The position numbers were made by a program, and so were the translations under genes. A stretch of DNA of 64,000 nucleotides from Vibrio mimicus CAIM 602. GTDB lineage: Bacteria > Pseudomonadota > Gammaproteobacteria > Enterobacterales > Vibrionaceae. Shown here piece after piece: positions 8,013 to 18,981 of the stretch. The first letter of the stretch is position 1; every line of letters starts with the position of its first letter. Below the pieces are notes generated by a model, which saw only the letters and a list, made by a program, of their open reading frames with translations, had not been told where the DNA came from and did not search any database. The stretch is taken from positions 1-64,000 of the forward strand of contig NZ_AOMO01000022.1 in assembly GCF_000338875.1 (NCBI RefSeq). The letters run 5' to 3'.

Positions 8013-8458
8013 GCTCACTATTTACTACTATGCAATCTGAGCATTTGGATGCCGTATGGCGCATCGAGCGTGCCGCACATTCTCATCCTTGGGCGGAATC
8101 TATTGTGCGCGATCTCAATAGCCGTGGGGCTTGTCATCAGGTGATGTTGGTTGATCAGCAGGTCGTGGGGTATTTTTATGCCCAGAATATTGTTGGTGAA
8201 GTGACTTTACTCAACATTGCTATCGATCCAGCGATGCAAGGCAAAGGGTACGGAAAACAATTGCTCGATCATTTTATTGAACAGTGTGAGCAGCAAAAGG
8301 CAGAAAGTGCTTGGTTGGAGGTGCGTGAAAGTAATCAGCGTGCTTTTCATCTTTATCAGCAAGCGGGCTTCAATGAAATCGACCGTCGCATCAACTATTA
8401 CCCTGCTGCTCATGGCAAAAAAGAAGATGCGATCATCATGAGTTACCTATTTTTGTAA
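8009..8458 (+). CDS. rimI: RimI, ribosomal protein bS18 N-terminal alanine acetyltransferase
   Basis: The 149-residue GNAT enzyme has the acetyl-CoA loop IDPAMQGKGYGKQLLDHF and the C-terminal AFHLYQQAGFNEIDRR typical of RimI, which acetylates the N-terminal alanine of ribosomal protein S18. The start at 8009 is chosen for the AAGGA seven bases upstream and the overlap with the holD stop. Its last 12 bases overlap the end of the convergent GGDEF-EAL gene, with no room for a terminator between them. Confidence 0.9.
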   Translation: MSSLFTTMQSEHLDAVWRIERAAHSHPWAESIVRDLNSRGACHQVMLVDQQVVGYFYAQNIVGEVTLLNIAIDPAMQGKGYGKQLLDHFIEQCEQQKAESAWLEVRESNQRAFHLYQQAGFNEIDRRINYYPAAHGKKEDAIIMSYLFL

Positions 8459-10504
8459 GCTATTACTGGGTTCGGGCAACGTCTGGATCTTATGGTAATT
8501 ATTGCTAACAAAGCGCTGTGCAATATCTTCCGCTCGTAGCGGTTTATCGAACAAATAGCCTTGGAATTGGTTACAACCAAGTTGTTTGAGTGCTGCGAGC
8601 TCTGAGGTGTCTTCAACCCCTTCCGCAATCACTTCCAAGTTCAGTTTTCTGGCAATGGCCAAAATGGTATCCACTATCGCTTGATCGTTATCATCCAGAT
8701 GCAGTTGACTGACAAACGAACGGTCTATTTTCAGTACATCCACCGCAAGGTGTTTCAGATAACGCAGCGAAGAGTAACCAGTCCCGAAATCATCAATCGA
8801 GATGCTGATGTGGCTTTCTTTCAATTGCGCCATTTTTTGCATGGCACTTTCCACATTCTCAAGCAGCAAACTTTCCGTGATCTCCAATTCGATGGGTTCA
8901 CCAGAGATCCCAGCTTGGCGTAATGCATGGTTCACCTGTTCAATAAATGATTCTTGAGCAAACTGTAATGGACTGATATTGATGGCTAAACGGCGAAAAT
9001 GTGGCGGTAATATACCTTGTTTTTTCCATTGCGAGTATTGATAGCAGGCTTGCTCAATAATCCAATTGCCAATCGGTAAAATCTGCCCAGTTTCTTCGGC
9101 TATTGGCATGAAAACGCCGGGAGGAAGCAGTCCGCGCTTAGGATGATTCCAACGGATTAACGCTTCCACTCCCACAATGTTGTGCTGTTCATCGACCTGC
9201 GGTTGATAGTAAAGCTCTAATTGATGCTGATTGAGCGCTTCATGCAGACCTTTTTCGATCTCTAGGAAAGATTCCACCTGCGCCTGCATTTCTGGTTCAT
9301 AGAACATGAATTTATTGCGCCCACCCGCTTTCGCACGATAGAGTGCGGTATCCGCTTGGCGGAGCACATCGATATTGCTTATCCCAACTGAAGGAAAAAT
9401 TGAGATACCAATACTCACCGTGCAGTAGAGTTGGTGGTCATCTATGGTGTAGGGGTTAGAAATCAGAGTGAGCAGTTGCTTGGCCACTTCCTCTGCTTTA
9501 TTCGGAGACAGATAAGGGATCAGCACTGCAAACTCATCACCACCAATGCGGGCAGATAGATAGTCATTCTTCGTCCATGCCTCCATTCGTAGTGCTACCG
9601 CTTTAATCAATTGATCACCTATCGTATGACCGAGCGAGTCATTGATGGTTTTAAAGCGATCCAGATCCAAATAAAACAGGGTGCCAGTGGTATGTGAATT
9701 TTGTGCAGTAGTGATGGCATCACTGAGTTTTTTCAGTAGCAGACTTCGATTCGCAAGTCCGGTCAAGCTGTCGTAATAGGCAAGTTGATTAAGCTTGGAT
9801 TCCGCTAACTCCTTACCTTTCCACATCGATTGAAAAGTTGAAGCCAACTCACTGAGTTCATCATCTTGAGTCAGCCGCGGGGGAAGAGGGGAGCGTTGAG
9901 TGTCATTGAGTGAATTCACCCAACCGATCAGCATAGTGATTGGGCGAGAAAGTTTTTGATAGAAAAAGATCAGTAAAATCGTGGTGAGTAACGTATTTCG
10001 CAGCAAATCGAACAAAATCACGCGGGTGGTTTTGGCAATAAACACTTTGGCGATGGAGGAGCCATCAATGTAAAAACTGAGCTTGCCTACAACGACATTG
10101 GAATTGGGTTGATGCAACTCTGTGCTAAACATGGAGATAGAAGGTGTCAGATAAGTGGCAAGAATACTGACCAGTTCACTTTGTTGGCTGATTGCCCGTT
10201 CTTTGCTGGTCATCACATCGCCAAAGTCATCGACAATTTCGACTTTAAAAATGCCGGGATCGAGCATTAGGGTGGCTGCGACCTGTTCAGCCAACAGATT
10301 ATTCAGATGATAAGCAGCCTGACTGGCATTCTCATAACTCTGCACCAGCTTAAAATTGTAGTGTTCTTGGACCTTACTCTGCTCTTGATGTAGGTCGGAC
10401 AATGTATGGTAGAAACTAAAACAGAGTCCCAAGAGTACCGAGACTAAGAAAACACTTTTGGCTTGCTTGAAAGCCAACGAATGAATCTTGCGAAATTTGG
10501 TCAT
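8447..10504 (-). CDS. Membrane-bound GGDEF-EAL cyclic-di-GMP enzyme
   Basis: The 685-residue product has a membrane helix near residues 12-30, a periplasmic sensor of about 120 residues, a second helix near 165-185 (NTLLTTILLIFFYQKL), a HAMP-like linker, then GGDEF and EAL domains. The GGDEF motif is intact (IGGDEFAV) and so are the EAL motifs (EALIRWNHP, ELEITES, DDFGTGYSS, AEGVED), so both synthesis and hydrolysis of c-di-GMP are possible; most such hybrids act as phosphodiesterases. No ligand is evident for the periplasmic part. It converges with and slightly overlaps rimI. I do not recall an established gene name. Confidence 0.88.
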   Translation of the reverse strand: MTKFRKIHSLAFKQAKSVFLVSVLLGLCFSFYHTLSDLHQEQSKVQEHYNFKLVQSYENASQAAYHLNNLLAEQVAATLMLDPGIFKVEIVDDFGDVMTSKERAISQQSELVSILATYLTPSISMFSTELHQPNSNVVVGKLSFYIDGSSIAKVFIAKTTRVILFDLLRNTLLTTILLIFFYQKLSRPITMLIGWVNSLNDTQRSPLPPRLTQDDELSELASTFQSMWKGKELAESKLNQLAYYDSLTGLANRSLLLKKLSDAITTAQNSHTTGTLFYLDLDRFKTINDSLGHTIGDQLIKAVALRMEAWTKNDYLSARIGGDEFAVLIPYLSPNKAEEVAKQLLTLISNPYTIDDHQLYCTVSIGISIFPSVGISNIDVLRQADTALYRAKAGGRNKFMFYEPEMQAQVESFLEIEKGLHEALNQHQLELYYQPQVDEQHNIVGVEALIRWNHPKRGLLPPGVFMPIAEETGQILPIGNWIIEQACYQYSQWKKQGILPPHFRRLAINISPLQFAQESFIEQVNHALRQAGISGEPIELEITESLLLENVESAMQKMAQLKESHISISIDDFGTGYSSLRYLKHLAVDVLKIDRSFVSQLHLDDNDQAIVDTILAIARKLNLEVIAEGVEDTSELAALKQLGCNQFQGYLFDKPLRAEDIAQRFVSNNYHKIQTLPEPSNSLQK

Positions 10505-10712
10505 AGGCCGACTTCATTTTTTCTCTATATTCTACAGTTATAGTCCAAATCAGTTGATAAATTAATTAAAACGATAATGAGAAAACACGAAATCATTCAT
10601 TAATTGCAGTGAAGTTGCTCCAAGCGCCAAGATCAGCGAGAATACCGCGCAAATTTGAACCGAAACGCTGGTCGGCTTTATTAGGCTGGCTGAGCAAAAA
10701 GAGAATCTGTTG

Positions 10713-12302
10713 ATGTCAACTACACCTTATTTCGGCGAAGTGTCTAAACGCCGCACTTTCGCGATCATCTCGCACCCTGACGCGGGTAAAACCACGATTA
10801 CTGAAAAAGTTCTGCTGTTCGGACGTGCCATTCAGGTAGCTGGTACGGTAAAAGGCCGTGGCTCAAACCAACACGCAAAATCAGACTGGATGGAAATGGA
10901 AAAAGAGCGTGGTATTTCGGTGACCACCTCGGTGATGCAGTTCCCGTACGGCGATTGTCTGGTAAACCTTCTGGATACTCCGGGACACGAAGACTTTTCG
11001 GAAGATACTTACCGTACCCTGACGGCGGTGGACTCTTGCTTGATGGTGATCGATGCGGCGAAAGGTGTTGAGGATCGTACTCGTAAATTGATGGAAGTCA
11101 CTCGTCTGCGTGATACACCGATCGTGACTTTTATGAACAAACTTGACCGTGAAATTCGTGACCCGATGGAATTGCTGGATGAAGTGGAAAATGAGCTGAA
11201 AATCGCTTGTTCGCCCATCACATGGCCAATCGGTTGTGGTAAAGAGTTTAAAGGTGTTTACCATATCCACCGTGATGAAACGATTTTGTACTCAACGGGT
11301 CAAGGCCACACTATCCAAGACGAGCGTATCGTGAAAGGCTTAGATAACCCTGAGCTGGATAAGGCAGTGGGTGAAGACTTAACCGCGCAACTGCGTGAAG
11401 AGCTGGAATTGGTACTTGGTGCGTCTCATGAGTTTGATCGTGAGTTGTTCTTGCAGGGTGAACTGACACCGGTGTTCTTTGGTACGGCTCTGGGTAACTT
11501 TGGGGTTGACCATATGCTGGATGGCCTGACGCAATGGGCTCCATCGCCAATGCCTCGCCAAGCGGCAGAACGTGTGGTGGACGCGAGCGAAGAGAAGTTC
11601 AGTGGCTTCGTGTTTAAAATTCAAGCCAACATGGATCCTAAGCACCGCGACCGTATTGCTTTCGTACGTATTGTTTCAGGTACTTACAAGCAAGGCATGA
11701 AGATGAACCATGTGCGCCTTGGCAAGCAGATCAGCATTTCCGATGCGGTAACCTTCATGGCGGGTGACCGTGCGCGCGCAGAAGAAGCGTTTGCAGGTGA
11801 TATCATCGGTCTACATAACCACGGTACGATCCAGATCGGTGATACCTTTACCCAAGGTGAAACGCTGAAATTTACGGGTATTCCGAACTTCGCGCCTGAA
11901 TTGTTCCGCCGTATTCGTCTGCGTGATCCACTGAAGCAAAAGCAACTGCTGAAAGGCTTAGTGCAACTTTCTGAGGAAGGGGCGGTACAGGTATTCCGTC
12001 CGCTGCAAAACAACGATCTGATTGTAGGTGCGGTTGGTGTGCTGCAGTTTGATGTGGTGGTATCGCGTCTGAAATCTGAATACAACGTCGAAGCTATCTA
12101 TGAAGGTGTTAACGTAGCGACAGCACGTTGGGTTGAGTGTGACGACGTGAAAAAGTTTGAGGAATTCAAACGTAAGAACCAGAGTAACCTAGCGCTCGAT
12201 GGTGGTGACAACCTCGCTTACATTGCGCCAACCATGGTTAACCTCAACTTGGCACAGGAGCGTTCGCCTGAGGTGAAATTCCGCGCGACTCGTGAGCACT
12301 AA
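10713..12302 (+). CDS. prfC: Peptide chain release factor 3 (RF3)
   Basis: RF3 is a GTPase that removes RF1 or RF2 from the ribosome after peptide release. The 529-residue protein has the translational G domain at its N-terminus with SHPDAGKTT (P loop), DTPGHEDF and NKLDRE motifs, followed by the domain 2 and 3 regions characteristic of RF3. The start ATG at 10713 gives the standard [16 protein letters not shown] beginning; the in-frame TTG just before it is unlikely. It is a single gene ending at a shared terminator. Confidence 0.95.
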   Translation: MSTTPYFGEVSKRRTFAIISHPDAGKTTITEKVLLFGRAIQVAGTVKGRGSNQHAKSDWMEMEKERGISVTTSVMQFPYGDCLVNLLDTPGHEDFSEDTYRTLTAVDSCLMVIDAAKGVEDRTRKLMEVTRLRDTPIVTFMNKLDREIRDPMELLDEVENELKIACSPITWPIGCGKEFKGVYHIHRDETILYSTGQGHTIQDERIVKGLDNPELDKAVGEDLTAQLREELELVLGASHEFDRELFLQGELTPVFFGTALGNFGVDHMLDGLTQWAPSPMPRQAAERVVDASEEKFSGFVFKIQANMDPKHRDRIAFVRIVSGTYKQGMKMNHVRLGKQISISDAVTFMAGDRARAEEAFAGDIIGLHNHGTIQIGDTFTQGETLKFTGIPNFAPELFRRIRLRDPLKQKQLLKGLVQLSEEGAVQVFRPLQNNDLIVGAVGVLQFDVVVSRLKSEYNVEAIYEGVNVATARWVECDDVKKFEEFKRKNQSNLALDGGDNLAYIAPTMVNLNLAQERSPEVKFRATREH

Positions 12303-12370
12303 TACTTAATCTTACTGAGATGAAGGCGTGCCTACTTTAGAGCGCGCCTTTATTTTTAATCTCGGATATA

Positions 12371-12400
12371 AAAAAGCCGATGAGAAATCATCGGCTTTTT
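12371..12400. terminator. Bidirectional terminator between prfC and srmB
   Basis: AAAAAGCCGATGA and TCATCGGCTTTTT form a 13-bp perfect stem around GAAA, with T runs on both strands, serving the two convergent genes. Confidence 0.9.
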
Positions 12401-12419
12401 TGTCATCAGGCTTCGGCGG

Positions 12420-13670
12420 TTATTTTTTCTTTGCCGTTTTTGCTTTGCTTGCGGTTTTCTTTTTCGTGGTGCCTTTATCCGTTGCTTTTTTGGTGTCTTT
12501 TTTCTTTTTCTTAAACACAGGCTTTTTGTGTTTAGGGCGTAGGCCATCAATAAAGCGCTCTTTCACTTCTTCTTTGATGTAACGCTCAACACGCGCCATC
12601 ATGGGTTGGTCGTGCGCTTCAACCAGAGAAATCGCGATGCCTTTTTTCCCCGCACGTCCAGTACGACCAATACGGTGCAGGTAGACGTCTGCGCTGCGTG
12701 GTAAGTCAAAGTTGATCACATGGCTGATGTCCGGAACGTCGATACCGCGTGCCGCAACATCGGTTGCGAGCAGAATGTTCACTGAACCTTCACGGAAACG
12801 GGTGATCGCATTGTTACGGCGATCTTGTGGCATTTCACCTTGGATCCATGCACATGGGATCTGGGCTTTTTCTAGCTCAGCACGCAGGTCAGCGAGACGC
12901 TCACGGGTTTTCAAAAACACAATTGAACGTTCAGCTTGTTCAGTCAGGATCTTTTTCAACAGTTCCACTTTATGTGGCATGTCATCCGCGCGGTGGTACC
13001 ACTGTGAAATCTTTTTACGTTCACGACGTGGAGGCTCAGCATCAATATGAGCTGGGTTTTTCAATAGATCGGCGGTAAAACCTTCAACACCGCGTCCTTC
13101 TAACGTTGCAGAGAACAGCAGTGTCTGTTTACGCCAGCGACACTCTGCCGAAAGGCGGTCAACGGTTGGGCCAAAGCCCATGTCCAGCATGCGGTCCGCC
13201 TCATCGAGAATCAGCCACTCAATCGCTCGGCAATCAAAGCGTTCAGCATCAATGTATTCCAACAAACGTCCCGGAGTTGCCACCACGATATCTTGTGTGG
13301 TGGCCAGAATATCTGCGTGTTCTTGGTACTGAACACCACCAGTGATGGTGAAAATATTCAGGCGAGTGTTTTTGGCCAGGGCTTGAGCCTGCTCTGCCAC
13401 TTGCATCGCCAGTTCACGGGTTGGCGTTAGAATCAGGATTCGAGCTGGGCCTGCTTTGCGGCGAGGGAAATCGAGCAAGTATTGCAGCGCTGGGATCGCG
13501 AAAGCCGCCGTTTTACCTGTACCCGTTGGGGCAGAGGCTAAGACATCGCGACCATCCAGAGCTTGCGGAATTGCTTCAGCCTGAACTTGTGTTGGGCGGC
13601 TAAAGCCCATTTCTTCGATCGCTTCAAGCAGCACTGGATCGAGTTCGAGGTCGGCAAAGGTTTTAATCAC
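12420..13670 (-). CDS. srmB: SrmB, DEAD-box ATP-dependent RNA helicase
   Basis: The 416-residue product has all the DEAD-box motifs in order: the Q-motif region (FSRPTQVQAEAIP), APTGTGKT, PTRELAMQ, DEADRMLDMGF, SAT, and the C-terminal ATDVAARGIDVP and HRIGRTGRAG. The sequence follows E. coli SrmB closely (for example DGRDVLASAPTGTGKTA and FDCRAIEWLILDEADR), so a role in early 50S ribosome assembly is expected. The last 40 residues are a lysine-rich tail typical of RNA-binding extensions. It faces trmN6 upstream on the same strand. Confidence 0.92.
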   Translation of the reverse strand: MIKTFADLELDPVLLEAIEEMGFSRPTQVQAEAIPQALDGRDVLASAPTGTGKTAAFAIPALQYLLDFPRRKAGPARILILTPTRELAMQVAEQAQALAKNTRLNIFTITGGVQYQEHADILATTQDIVVATPGRLLEYIDAERFDCRAIEWLILDEADRMLDMGFGPTVDRLSAECRWRKQTLLFSATLEGRGVEGFTADLLKNPAHIDAEPPRRERKKISQWYHRADDMPHKVELLKKILTEQAERSIVFLKTRERLADLRAELEKAQIPCAWIQGEMPQDRRNNAITRFREGSVNILLATDVAARGIDVPDISHVINFDLPRSADVYLHRIGRTGRAGKKGIAISLVEAHDQPMMARVERYIKEEVKERFIDGLRPKHKKPVFKKKKKDTKKATDKGTTKKKTASKAKTAKKK

Positions 13671-13760
13671 AAATAATTACTCCACAAGCGTTGAAAGGCT
13701 CTGTCTTAAAACAGGGCGCACATTATAGATGGATCACGCTTTAGATCACATCTTTAATTG

Positions 13761-14480
13761 CTACATCTTCAGATAAAAATCGCGGGTTAATTGGCGAAAC
13801 GCCTCACTGTAGCTGTCAGTTTCGCGGATCACCAGCGCAGAATGTTTGACGGTACAAGGAGAGAGATGCAGCTCAAACAATAGGCGATGTACTGGCTTGG
13901 CTGATGTCGGTTGCACTTGGCAATATCGGCCAAGGTAAAGCCCGGCCTGCTCAGCCAAAGCGATAAACTGATCGCCTTCCGTTTTAGGCAGAATAAAACT
14001 TGCTACGCCGTCTGGCTCCAATAATTGAGGCAAAGATTCGATCAACTCTTGGTGCTTTAAACTTCCAGTGTGGCGGGCTGTTGCTCTGGCAAACTGCTGA
14101 GCGGTTTCTCCGCTGTTGAAATAAGGCGGATTACAGATAATGGCAGAGAAGCGTTGTGGTGGGTGCCAATAGCGAATGTCTGCTTGTAAACATTGAATAC
14201 GGTTTGCCCAAGGGCTGTTGTCACTATTTTTTTCAGTGGCTTGATAGGCGCTGGGCTCAATATCAAGTGCAGTGATTTGTGCGGATTGAAAGCGTTGAGC
14301 ACACATTAGGCTTAGCAGACCTGTGCCACAACCAATATCCAAAATCGAGGCCGGAGAGCTGACAAATGCCCAGCTTCCTAGCAACACGCCATCAGTGCTG
14401 ATCGGCATGCCACATTCCCCTTCTTCTATGGCGAACTGTTTAAACTGAAAGCTCTTATTCATTAATTTATTGGTTTTCAT
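13761..14480 (-). CDS. trmN6: TrmN6, tRNA1(Val) A37 N6-methyltransferase
   Basis: The 239-residue product is a class I SAM-dependent methyltransferase (E. coli YfiC). It has the SAM loop ILDIGCGTGLLSLM and the N6-adenine catalytic motif NPPYF. The E. coli enzyme methylates A37 of tRNA1(Val), and srmB and yfiC are neighbours there too. The start could be ATG at 14480 (MKTNKLMNKSFQF) or the internal ATG six codons later, since neither has a strong ribosome site. Confidence 0.87.
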   Translation of the reverse strand: MKTNKLMNKSFQFKQFAIEEGECGMPISTDGVLLGSWAFVSSPASILDIGCGTGLLSLMCAQRFQSAQITALDIEPSAYQATEKNSDNSPWANRIQCLQADIRYWHPPQRFSAIICNPPYFNSGETAQQFARATARHTGSLKHQELIESLPQLLEPDGVASFILPKTEGDQFIALAEQAGLYLGRYCQVQPTSAKPVHRLLFELHLSPCTVKHSALVIRETDSYSEAFRQLTRDFYLKM

Positions 14481-14789
14481 CGTAATTTTACTGCCAAACA
14501 GGAGTTAAGCGAAAATCTCTTTCATGAAGATGATTGCTAACATTTTATTCTGTTGGTTGGTGAAAAAATAATCTAATTATATAGTGTGTAATTCTGGTTT
14601 TTTATTGTGACATAGCATATGACACTGCATTATTGTTGTGATTATAAATTATTATGGCGTTTTTTGCTTTGCGGTTGCGAAATACAGGCACATTCGTCAT
14701 TATTCGGCCACACGCTGCTTAAACTTACATTTTTATAAGCAGTGAGATGCACACACAACATTCATTACATTTATAAATAAGGGTTATCT
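14481..14789. other. Intergenic region before brnQ
   Basis: This 309-bp AT-rich gap separates the divergent trmN6 and brnQ genes and must hold both promoters. I see no firm operator, hairpin or small gene. There are TGTGACA- and TATGACAC-like words near 14606-14625, but they do not form a good CRP site. Confidence 0.5.
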
Positions 14790-16103
14790 GTGAAGCAGAC
14801 GTTAAAACTAGCAGATATTTTAGCTTTGGGCTTTATGCTGTTCGCGTTCTTTTTAGGCGCAGGCAATATCATCTTTCCACCACTCGCAGGTCAATTAGCG
14901 GGTGAAAACATTACACCAGCCATGTTCGGCTTCTTGCTGACAGCGGTAGGTCTACCACTGATCACCATTATTGCGATTGCTGTCGCTGGTGGTAGTTGGG
15001 AACACCTAACGAAAGATCTGCCAGTCAAGGCATCAGTATTGATGGCTGCGCTGATCCTCATCGTGATTGGCCCTGCGTTTGCTGCACCACGTACTGGTCT
15101 TGTTGCGTATGAAATGGCGGTAAAACCATTTTTTGCAGAGAGCACTCAATCTTATCTAACGCTTTTCTCTGTGTTGTTTTTTGCGGTAGCTATGTTCTTT
15201 TCATGGTCGCAAGGCAAACTGGTTGATTTGATTGGTAAATTGCTGACTCCAGCTCTGTTTGTTGGCCTGATCATTCTTGCTTTAGGCGTATTCATGAACC
15301 CACAAGGTGAAATGATTGCTGCGCAAGGCGAATATTTGAGCCAGCCACTGACCAAAGGTTTCTTGGAAGGCTACAACACCATGGATACGTTTGCGTCTTT
15401 GATGTTTGGTATCTTGATTGTTGATGCTCTACGTAGCAAAGGCATTACTGATCGCGCTGCAACGACTCGCTATCTGATCACCTCTGCATTCATTGCTGCA
15501 ATAGGTTTGGCACTGGTTTATGGTTCTTTGTTCTACCTTGGTGCTACGAGCTCAAGTGTGGCTGCAGGCGCAAACAATGGTGGTGCTATCTTAAGCCAAT
15601 ATGTTAAAGCGCTATTTGGTAACTATGGTCAGCTAGTACTGTCTGTGATCGTGATGCTGGCATGTTTGACCACTGCGGTTGGCTTGATTTCAGCGTGTTC
15701 AGATTTCTTCAGTAAGCACACGCCTTGGTCATACAAAAAATGGGTTGTGATTAACGGTGTAGCTTGTGGTGTGGTTGCCAATGTTGGCCTAGCACAGCTG
15801 ATCACTCTGTCTATTCCAGTGCTGTTTGCTCTGTACCCTGTTGCGATTGCACTGGTGGCTCTGACCTTCGTACGTCACAAATTGCCGAATCCTCGCATTG
15901 CTTACCGCGTTGTACTATCAGTTTCTCTGCTGGTGGCATTGCTGGATGCAGCGAAAGTGGCGGGCTTTGATGTATCAGCCTTCGATTTCCTGCCTTTCTT
16001 TGAATACGGCATGGGCTGGTTGTTACCGACTTGTGCGGCGATGATCTGCATGTTCTTTGTCTCTGGAACATCATCACAAGCCCTAGAAGAAGAGTTGGCA
16101 TAA
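14790..16103 (+). CDS. brnQ: BrnQ, branched-chain amino acid:cation symporter
   Basis: The 437-residue inner-membrane protein has about twelve hydrophobic segments and the family's N-terminal signature GFMLFAFFLGAGNIIFPP. BrnQ proteins import leucine, isoleucine and valine with Na+ or H+. The start is GTG at 14790, after AAGGG. The gene stands alone and ends at its own terminator. Confidence 0.92.
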   Translation: MKQTLKLADILALGFMLFAFFLGAGNIIFPPLAGQLAGENITPAMFGFLLTAVGLPLITIIAIAVAGGSWEHLTKDLPVKASVLMAALILIVIGPAFAAPRTGLVAYEMAVKPFFAESTQSYLTLFSVLFFAVAMFFSWSQGKLVDLIGKLLTPALFVGLIILALGVFMNPQGEMIAAQGEYLSQPLTKGFLEGYNTMDTFASLMFGILIVDALRSKGITDRAATTRYLITSAFIAAIGLALVYGSLFYLGATSSSVAAGANNGGAILSQYVKALFGNYGQLVLSVIVMLACLTTAVGLISACSDFFSKHTPWSYKKWVVINGVACGVVANVGLAQLITLSIPVLFALYPVAIALVALTFVRHKLPNPRIAYRVVLSVSLLVALLDAAKVAGFDVSAFDFLPFFEYGMGWLLPTCAAMICMFFVSGTSSQALEEELA

Positions 16104-16122
16104 GCCTGTTGAATAATGGATT

Positions 16123-16150
16123 AAGCGGAAGCCAAGGCTTCCGCTTTTTT
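16123..16150 (+). terminator. Terminator after brnQ
   Basis: AAGCGGAAGC and GCTTCCGCTT form a 10-bp stem with a CAAG loop, followed by a T run. Confidence 0.88.
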
Positions 16151-16272
16151 ATGCCTCTCTTTTGGTATTTATTCTGATTTCCCCTGTGGGATAGAGTATT
16201 TTTTCCTGTATCTTCATCACATTTTTCAGTAGAATTCCGCGGTTAATTTCTATTCATAACTCGTAAGCCAAC

Positions 16273-17371
16273 ATGTTTGAAATCAATCCTATTAAAAACC
16301 GCCTGCAGGATGTGTCTGAGCGCACAAATATCCTGAGGGGGTATCTTTGACTACGATGCCAAGAAAGAGCGTCTAGAAGAAGTCAATGCCGAATTAGAAC
16401 AACCTGATGTCTGGACCCAACCTGAGCGTGCGCAAGCCCTAGGTAAAGAGCGTTCAGCTCTAGAAGCGGTTGTTGATACTATCGATCAACTGGATCGCGG
16501 TGTTGAAGATGTCGAAGGCCTGCTAGAACTGGCCATTGAAGCTGAAGATCAAGAAACTTTTGATGAAATCGGTCCTGAATTGGACGAATTAGAAGTTAAG
16601 CTTGAACAGCTCGAATTCCGCCGCATGTTCTCTGGCGATCACGATTCTTCAGATTGCTACCTTGACCTACAAGCTGGCTCTGGTGGTACAGAAGCGCAAG
16701 ACTGGACTTCTATGCTGCTGCGCATGTACTTGCGTTGGGCTGATGCTAAAGGTTTTAAAACCGAAGTGATTGAAGTTTCGGAAGGCGATGTAGCGGGCTT
16801 GAAATCAGCGACTGTGCGTATCATTGGTGATTACGCTTATGGTTGGCTGCGTACAGAAACGGGTGTGCACCGTTTAGTGCGTAAATCACCGTTCGATTCA
16901 GGCGGCCGTCGCCATACGTCGTTTGCTTCTGCATTCATCTACCCTGAAGTGGATGAAAACATAGATATCGAAATTAACCCTGCCGATCTGCGTATAGATG
17001 TGTATCGTGCTTCTGGTGCCGGTGGTCAGCACGTTAACACCACCGAATCGGCGGTACGTATTACCCACGTACCGACCAATACGGTCGTACAGTGCCAAAA
17101 CGATCGCTCGCAGCACAAAAATAAAGACCAAGCGATGAAGCAACTTCGCGCCAAACTGTTTGAATTGGAACTGCAGAAGCAGAACGCTGAAAAACAGGCC
17201 AACGAAGATGCCAAATCCGACATTGGTTGGGGTAGCCAAATCCGTTCTTACGTGTTGGATGATTCACGAATCAAGGATTTACGTACAGGTATTGAAAACC
17301 GCAACACGCAAGCGGTACTCGATGGTGACTTAGACAAATTTATCGAAGCTAGCCTGAAATCAGGCCTGTAA
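16273..17371 (+). CDS. prfB: Peptide chain release factor 2, with programmed +1 frameshift
   Basis: RF2 reads UGA and UAA stop codons. Codons 1-25 (from ATG at 16273, [17 protein letters not shown]...) end at an in-frame TGA (16348-16350). A +1 shift at CTT-TGA-C continues the frame as [12 protein letters not shown] to 17371, giving 365 residues, the same as E. coli RF2. The main part has the GGQ peptide-release loop ([15 protein letters not shown]). The frameshift makes RF2 level self-regulating: when RF2 is scarce, ribosomes pause at TGA and shift. The gene is followed 25 bases later by lysS, as in E. coli. Confidence 0.95.
16336..16350 (+). promoter_or_regulatory. RF2 programmed +1 frameshift signal
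   Basis: AGGGGG (16336-16341) acts as an internal Shine-Dalgarno three bases before CTT TGA C, where the ribosome slips by one base. The string AGGGGGTATCTTTGAC is the classical bacterial prfB element. This is a genuine recoding site, not a lesion. Confidence 0.97.
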
Positions 17372-17396
17372 GCTTTTTACCGACTACACAAGGTAC

Positions 17397-18935
17397 ATGC
17401 AAATGACTGATGCTGTTCAAAACGAGATTAATCAAGAGCAAATCGCGCAAGAAGAAAACAAACTGATTGCAGAGCGTCGCAGCAAGTTGGATCACATCCG
17501 TAAGGACTGTAAAGCAAACGGACACCCAAACTCGTTCCGTCGCGACAGCCTAGCAGGTGATCTGCAGAAGGAGTTCGGTGAAAAGAGTAAGGAAGAGTTG
17601 GAAGCACTGAATCATGTTGTGTCTATCGCCGGTCGTGTGATGGCAAAACGTGGTCCATTCCTGGTTATTCAGGAAACTTCTGGCCGCATTCAGGCTTATG
17701 CATCTAAAGAAGTTCAACAAGAGCTGAAAGACAAATACCAAGGTCTGGATATCGGTGACATCATCGGTGTTCAAGGTGCGCTGCATAAATCAGGCAAAGG
17801 TGACCTGTACGTCAACATGGAACAATTCCAACTGTTGACTAAAGCACTGCGACCACTGCCAGAGAAATTCCACGGTCTGACTGACCAAGAAATGCGTTAC
17901 CGCCAGCGTTACGTTGACCTGATCGTCAACGAAAATTCTCGCAACGCTTTCGTTGTACGTTCTAAGGTGATGTCAGCAATTCGTAACTTCATGATCTCAA
18001 AACAGTTCATGGAAGTGGAAACGCCAATGATGCACGTGATCCCTGGCGGTGCGAGTGCGCGTCCATTCATCACGCACCACAACGCGCTCGACATGCCCAT
18101 GTACCTGCGTATCGCGCCTGAACTGTACCTGAAGCGTCTTGTTGTAGGTGGTTTTGATCGTGTATTCGAAATCAACCGTAACTTCCGTAACGAAGGCCTT
18201 TCTCCACGTCACAACCCAGAATTCACCATGATGGAATTCTATATGGCGTACGCAGACTACAAAGATCTGATGGACTTGACGGAAGAACTGCTCAGCTCAG
18301 TGGCGTTAGAAGTGCTTGGTTCAACCTCAATGCCTTACGGTGAGCATACCGTTGAGTTTGGTGGCAAATACGCGCGCATGAGCATGTTCGACGCGATTAA
18401 GCACTACAACCCAAATCACGCGCAGATCCAAGCTCTCACCGAAGAAGACATCCAAAACCGTGACCTAATGGTTTCTATCGCGAAATCCGTTCACGTTGAT
18501 GTTGAACCTTTCTGGACATGTGGTCAGCTTCTTGAAGAGATCTTTGGTGAAACGGCTGAGCCTAAATTGATGCAGCCAACCTTCATCACAGGCTACCCAG
18601 CGGATATCTCTCCACTGGCGCGTCGTAGTGATGATAACCCGTTCTTCACTGATCGCTTTGAGTTCTTCATCGGTGGTCGTGAAGTGGCAAACGGCTTCTC
18701 AGAACTTAACGATGCTGAAGACCAAGACGCGCGCTTCAAAGCTCAAGTGGAAGCGAAAGAGTCCGGTGATGATGAAGCGATGTTCTACGATGCCGACTAC
18801 ATTACCGCTTTAGAACACGGCTTACCGCCAACAGCAGGTCAAGGTATTGGTATTGATCGTCTGGTTATGCTACTGACCAATACACACACCATCCGTGATG
18901 TGATCTTGTTCCCAGCGATGCGCCCTCAGCAATAA
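17397..18935 (+). CDS. lysS: Lysyl-tRNA synthetase, class II
   Basis: The enzyme charges tRNA-Lys with lysine. The product is 512 residues with an N-terminal OB-fold anticodon-binding domain (about 60-150) and a class II catalytic domain holding motif 2 ([20 protein letters not shown]) and motif 3 ([10 protein letters not shown]). The ATG at 17397 is favoured by AAGG five bases upstream; ATG at 17403 is also possible. It follows prfB and is probably co-transcribed. Confidence 0.95.
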   Translation: MQMTDAVQNEINQEQIAQEENKLIAERRSKLDHIRKDCKANGHPNSFRRDSLAGDLQKEFGEKSKEELEALNHVVSIAGRVMAKRGPFLVIQETSGRIQAYASKEVQQELKDKYQGLDIGDIIGVQGALHKSGKGDLYVNMEQFQLLTKALRPLPEKFHGLTDQEMRYRQRYVDLIVNENSRNAFVVRSKVMSAIRNFMISKQFMEVETPMMHVIPGGASARPFITHHNALDMPMYLRIAPELYLKRLVVGGFDRVFEINRNFRNEGLSPRHNPEFTMMEFYMAYADYKDLMDLTEELLSSVALEVLGSTSMPYGEHTVEFGGKYARMSMFDAIKHYNPNHAQIQALTEEDIQNRDLMVSIAKSVHVDVEPFWTCGQLLEEIFGETAEPKLMQPTFITGYPADISPLARRSDDNPFFTDRFEFFIGGREVANGFSELNDAEDQDARFKAQVEAKESGDDEAMFYDADYITALEHGLPPTAGQGIGIDRLVMLLTNTHTIRDVILFPAMRPQQ

Positions 18936-18951
18936 TCACTGAACATGTTCT

Positions 18952-18981
18952 AAAAAGCCGCCAAATGGGCGGCTTTTTTTA
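18952..18981 (+). terminator. Terminator after lysS
   Basis: AAAAGCCGCC and GGCGGCTTTT pair around AAATG, with a T run of seven. Confidence 0.9.

Noticed and set aside
12328..12582. An 84-codon plus-strand frame over the srmB tail
   Set aside because: It is the antisense of the lysine-rich SrmB C-terminus and crosses the prfC/srmB terminator.
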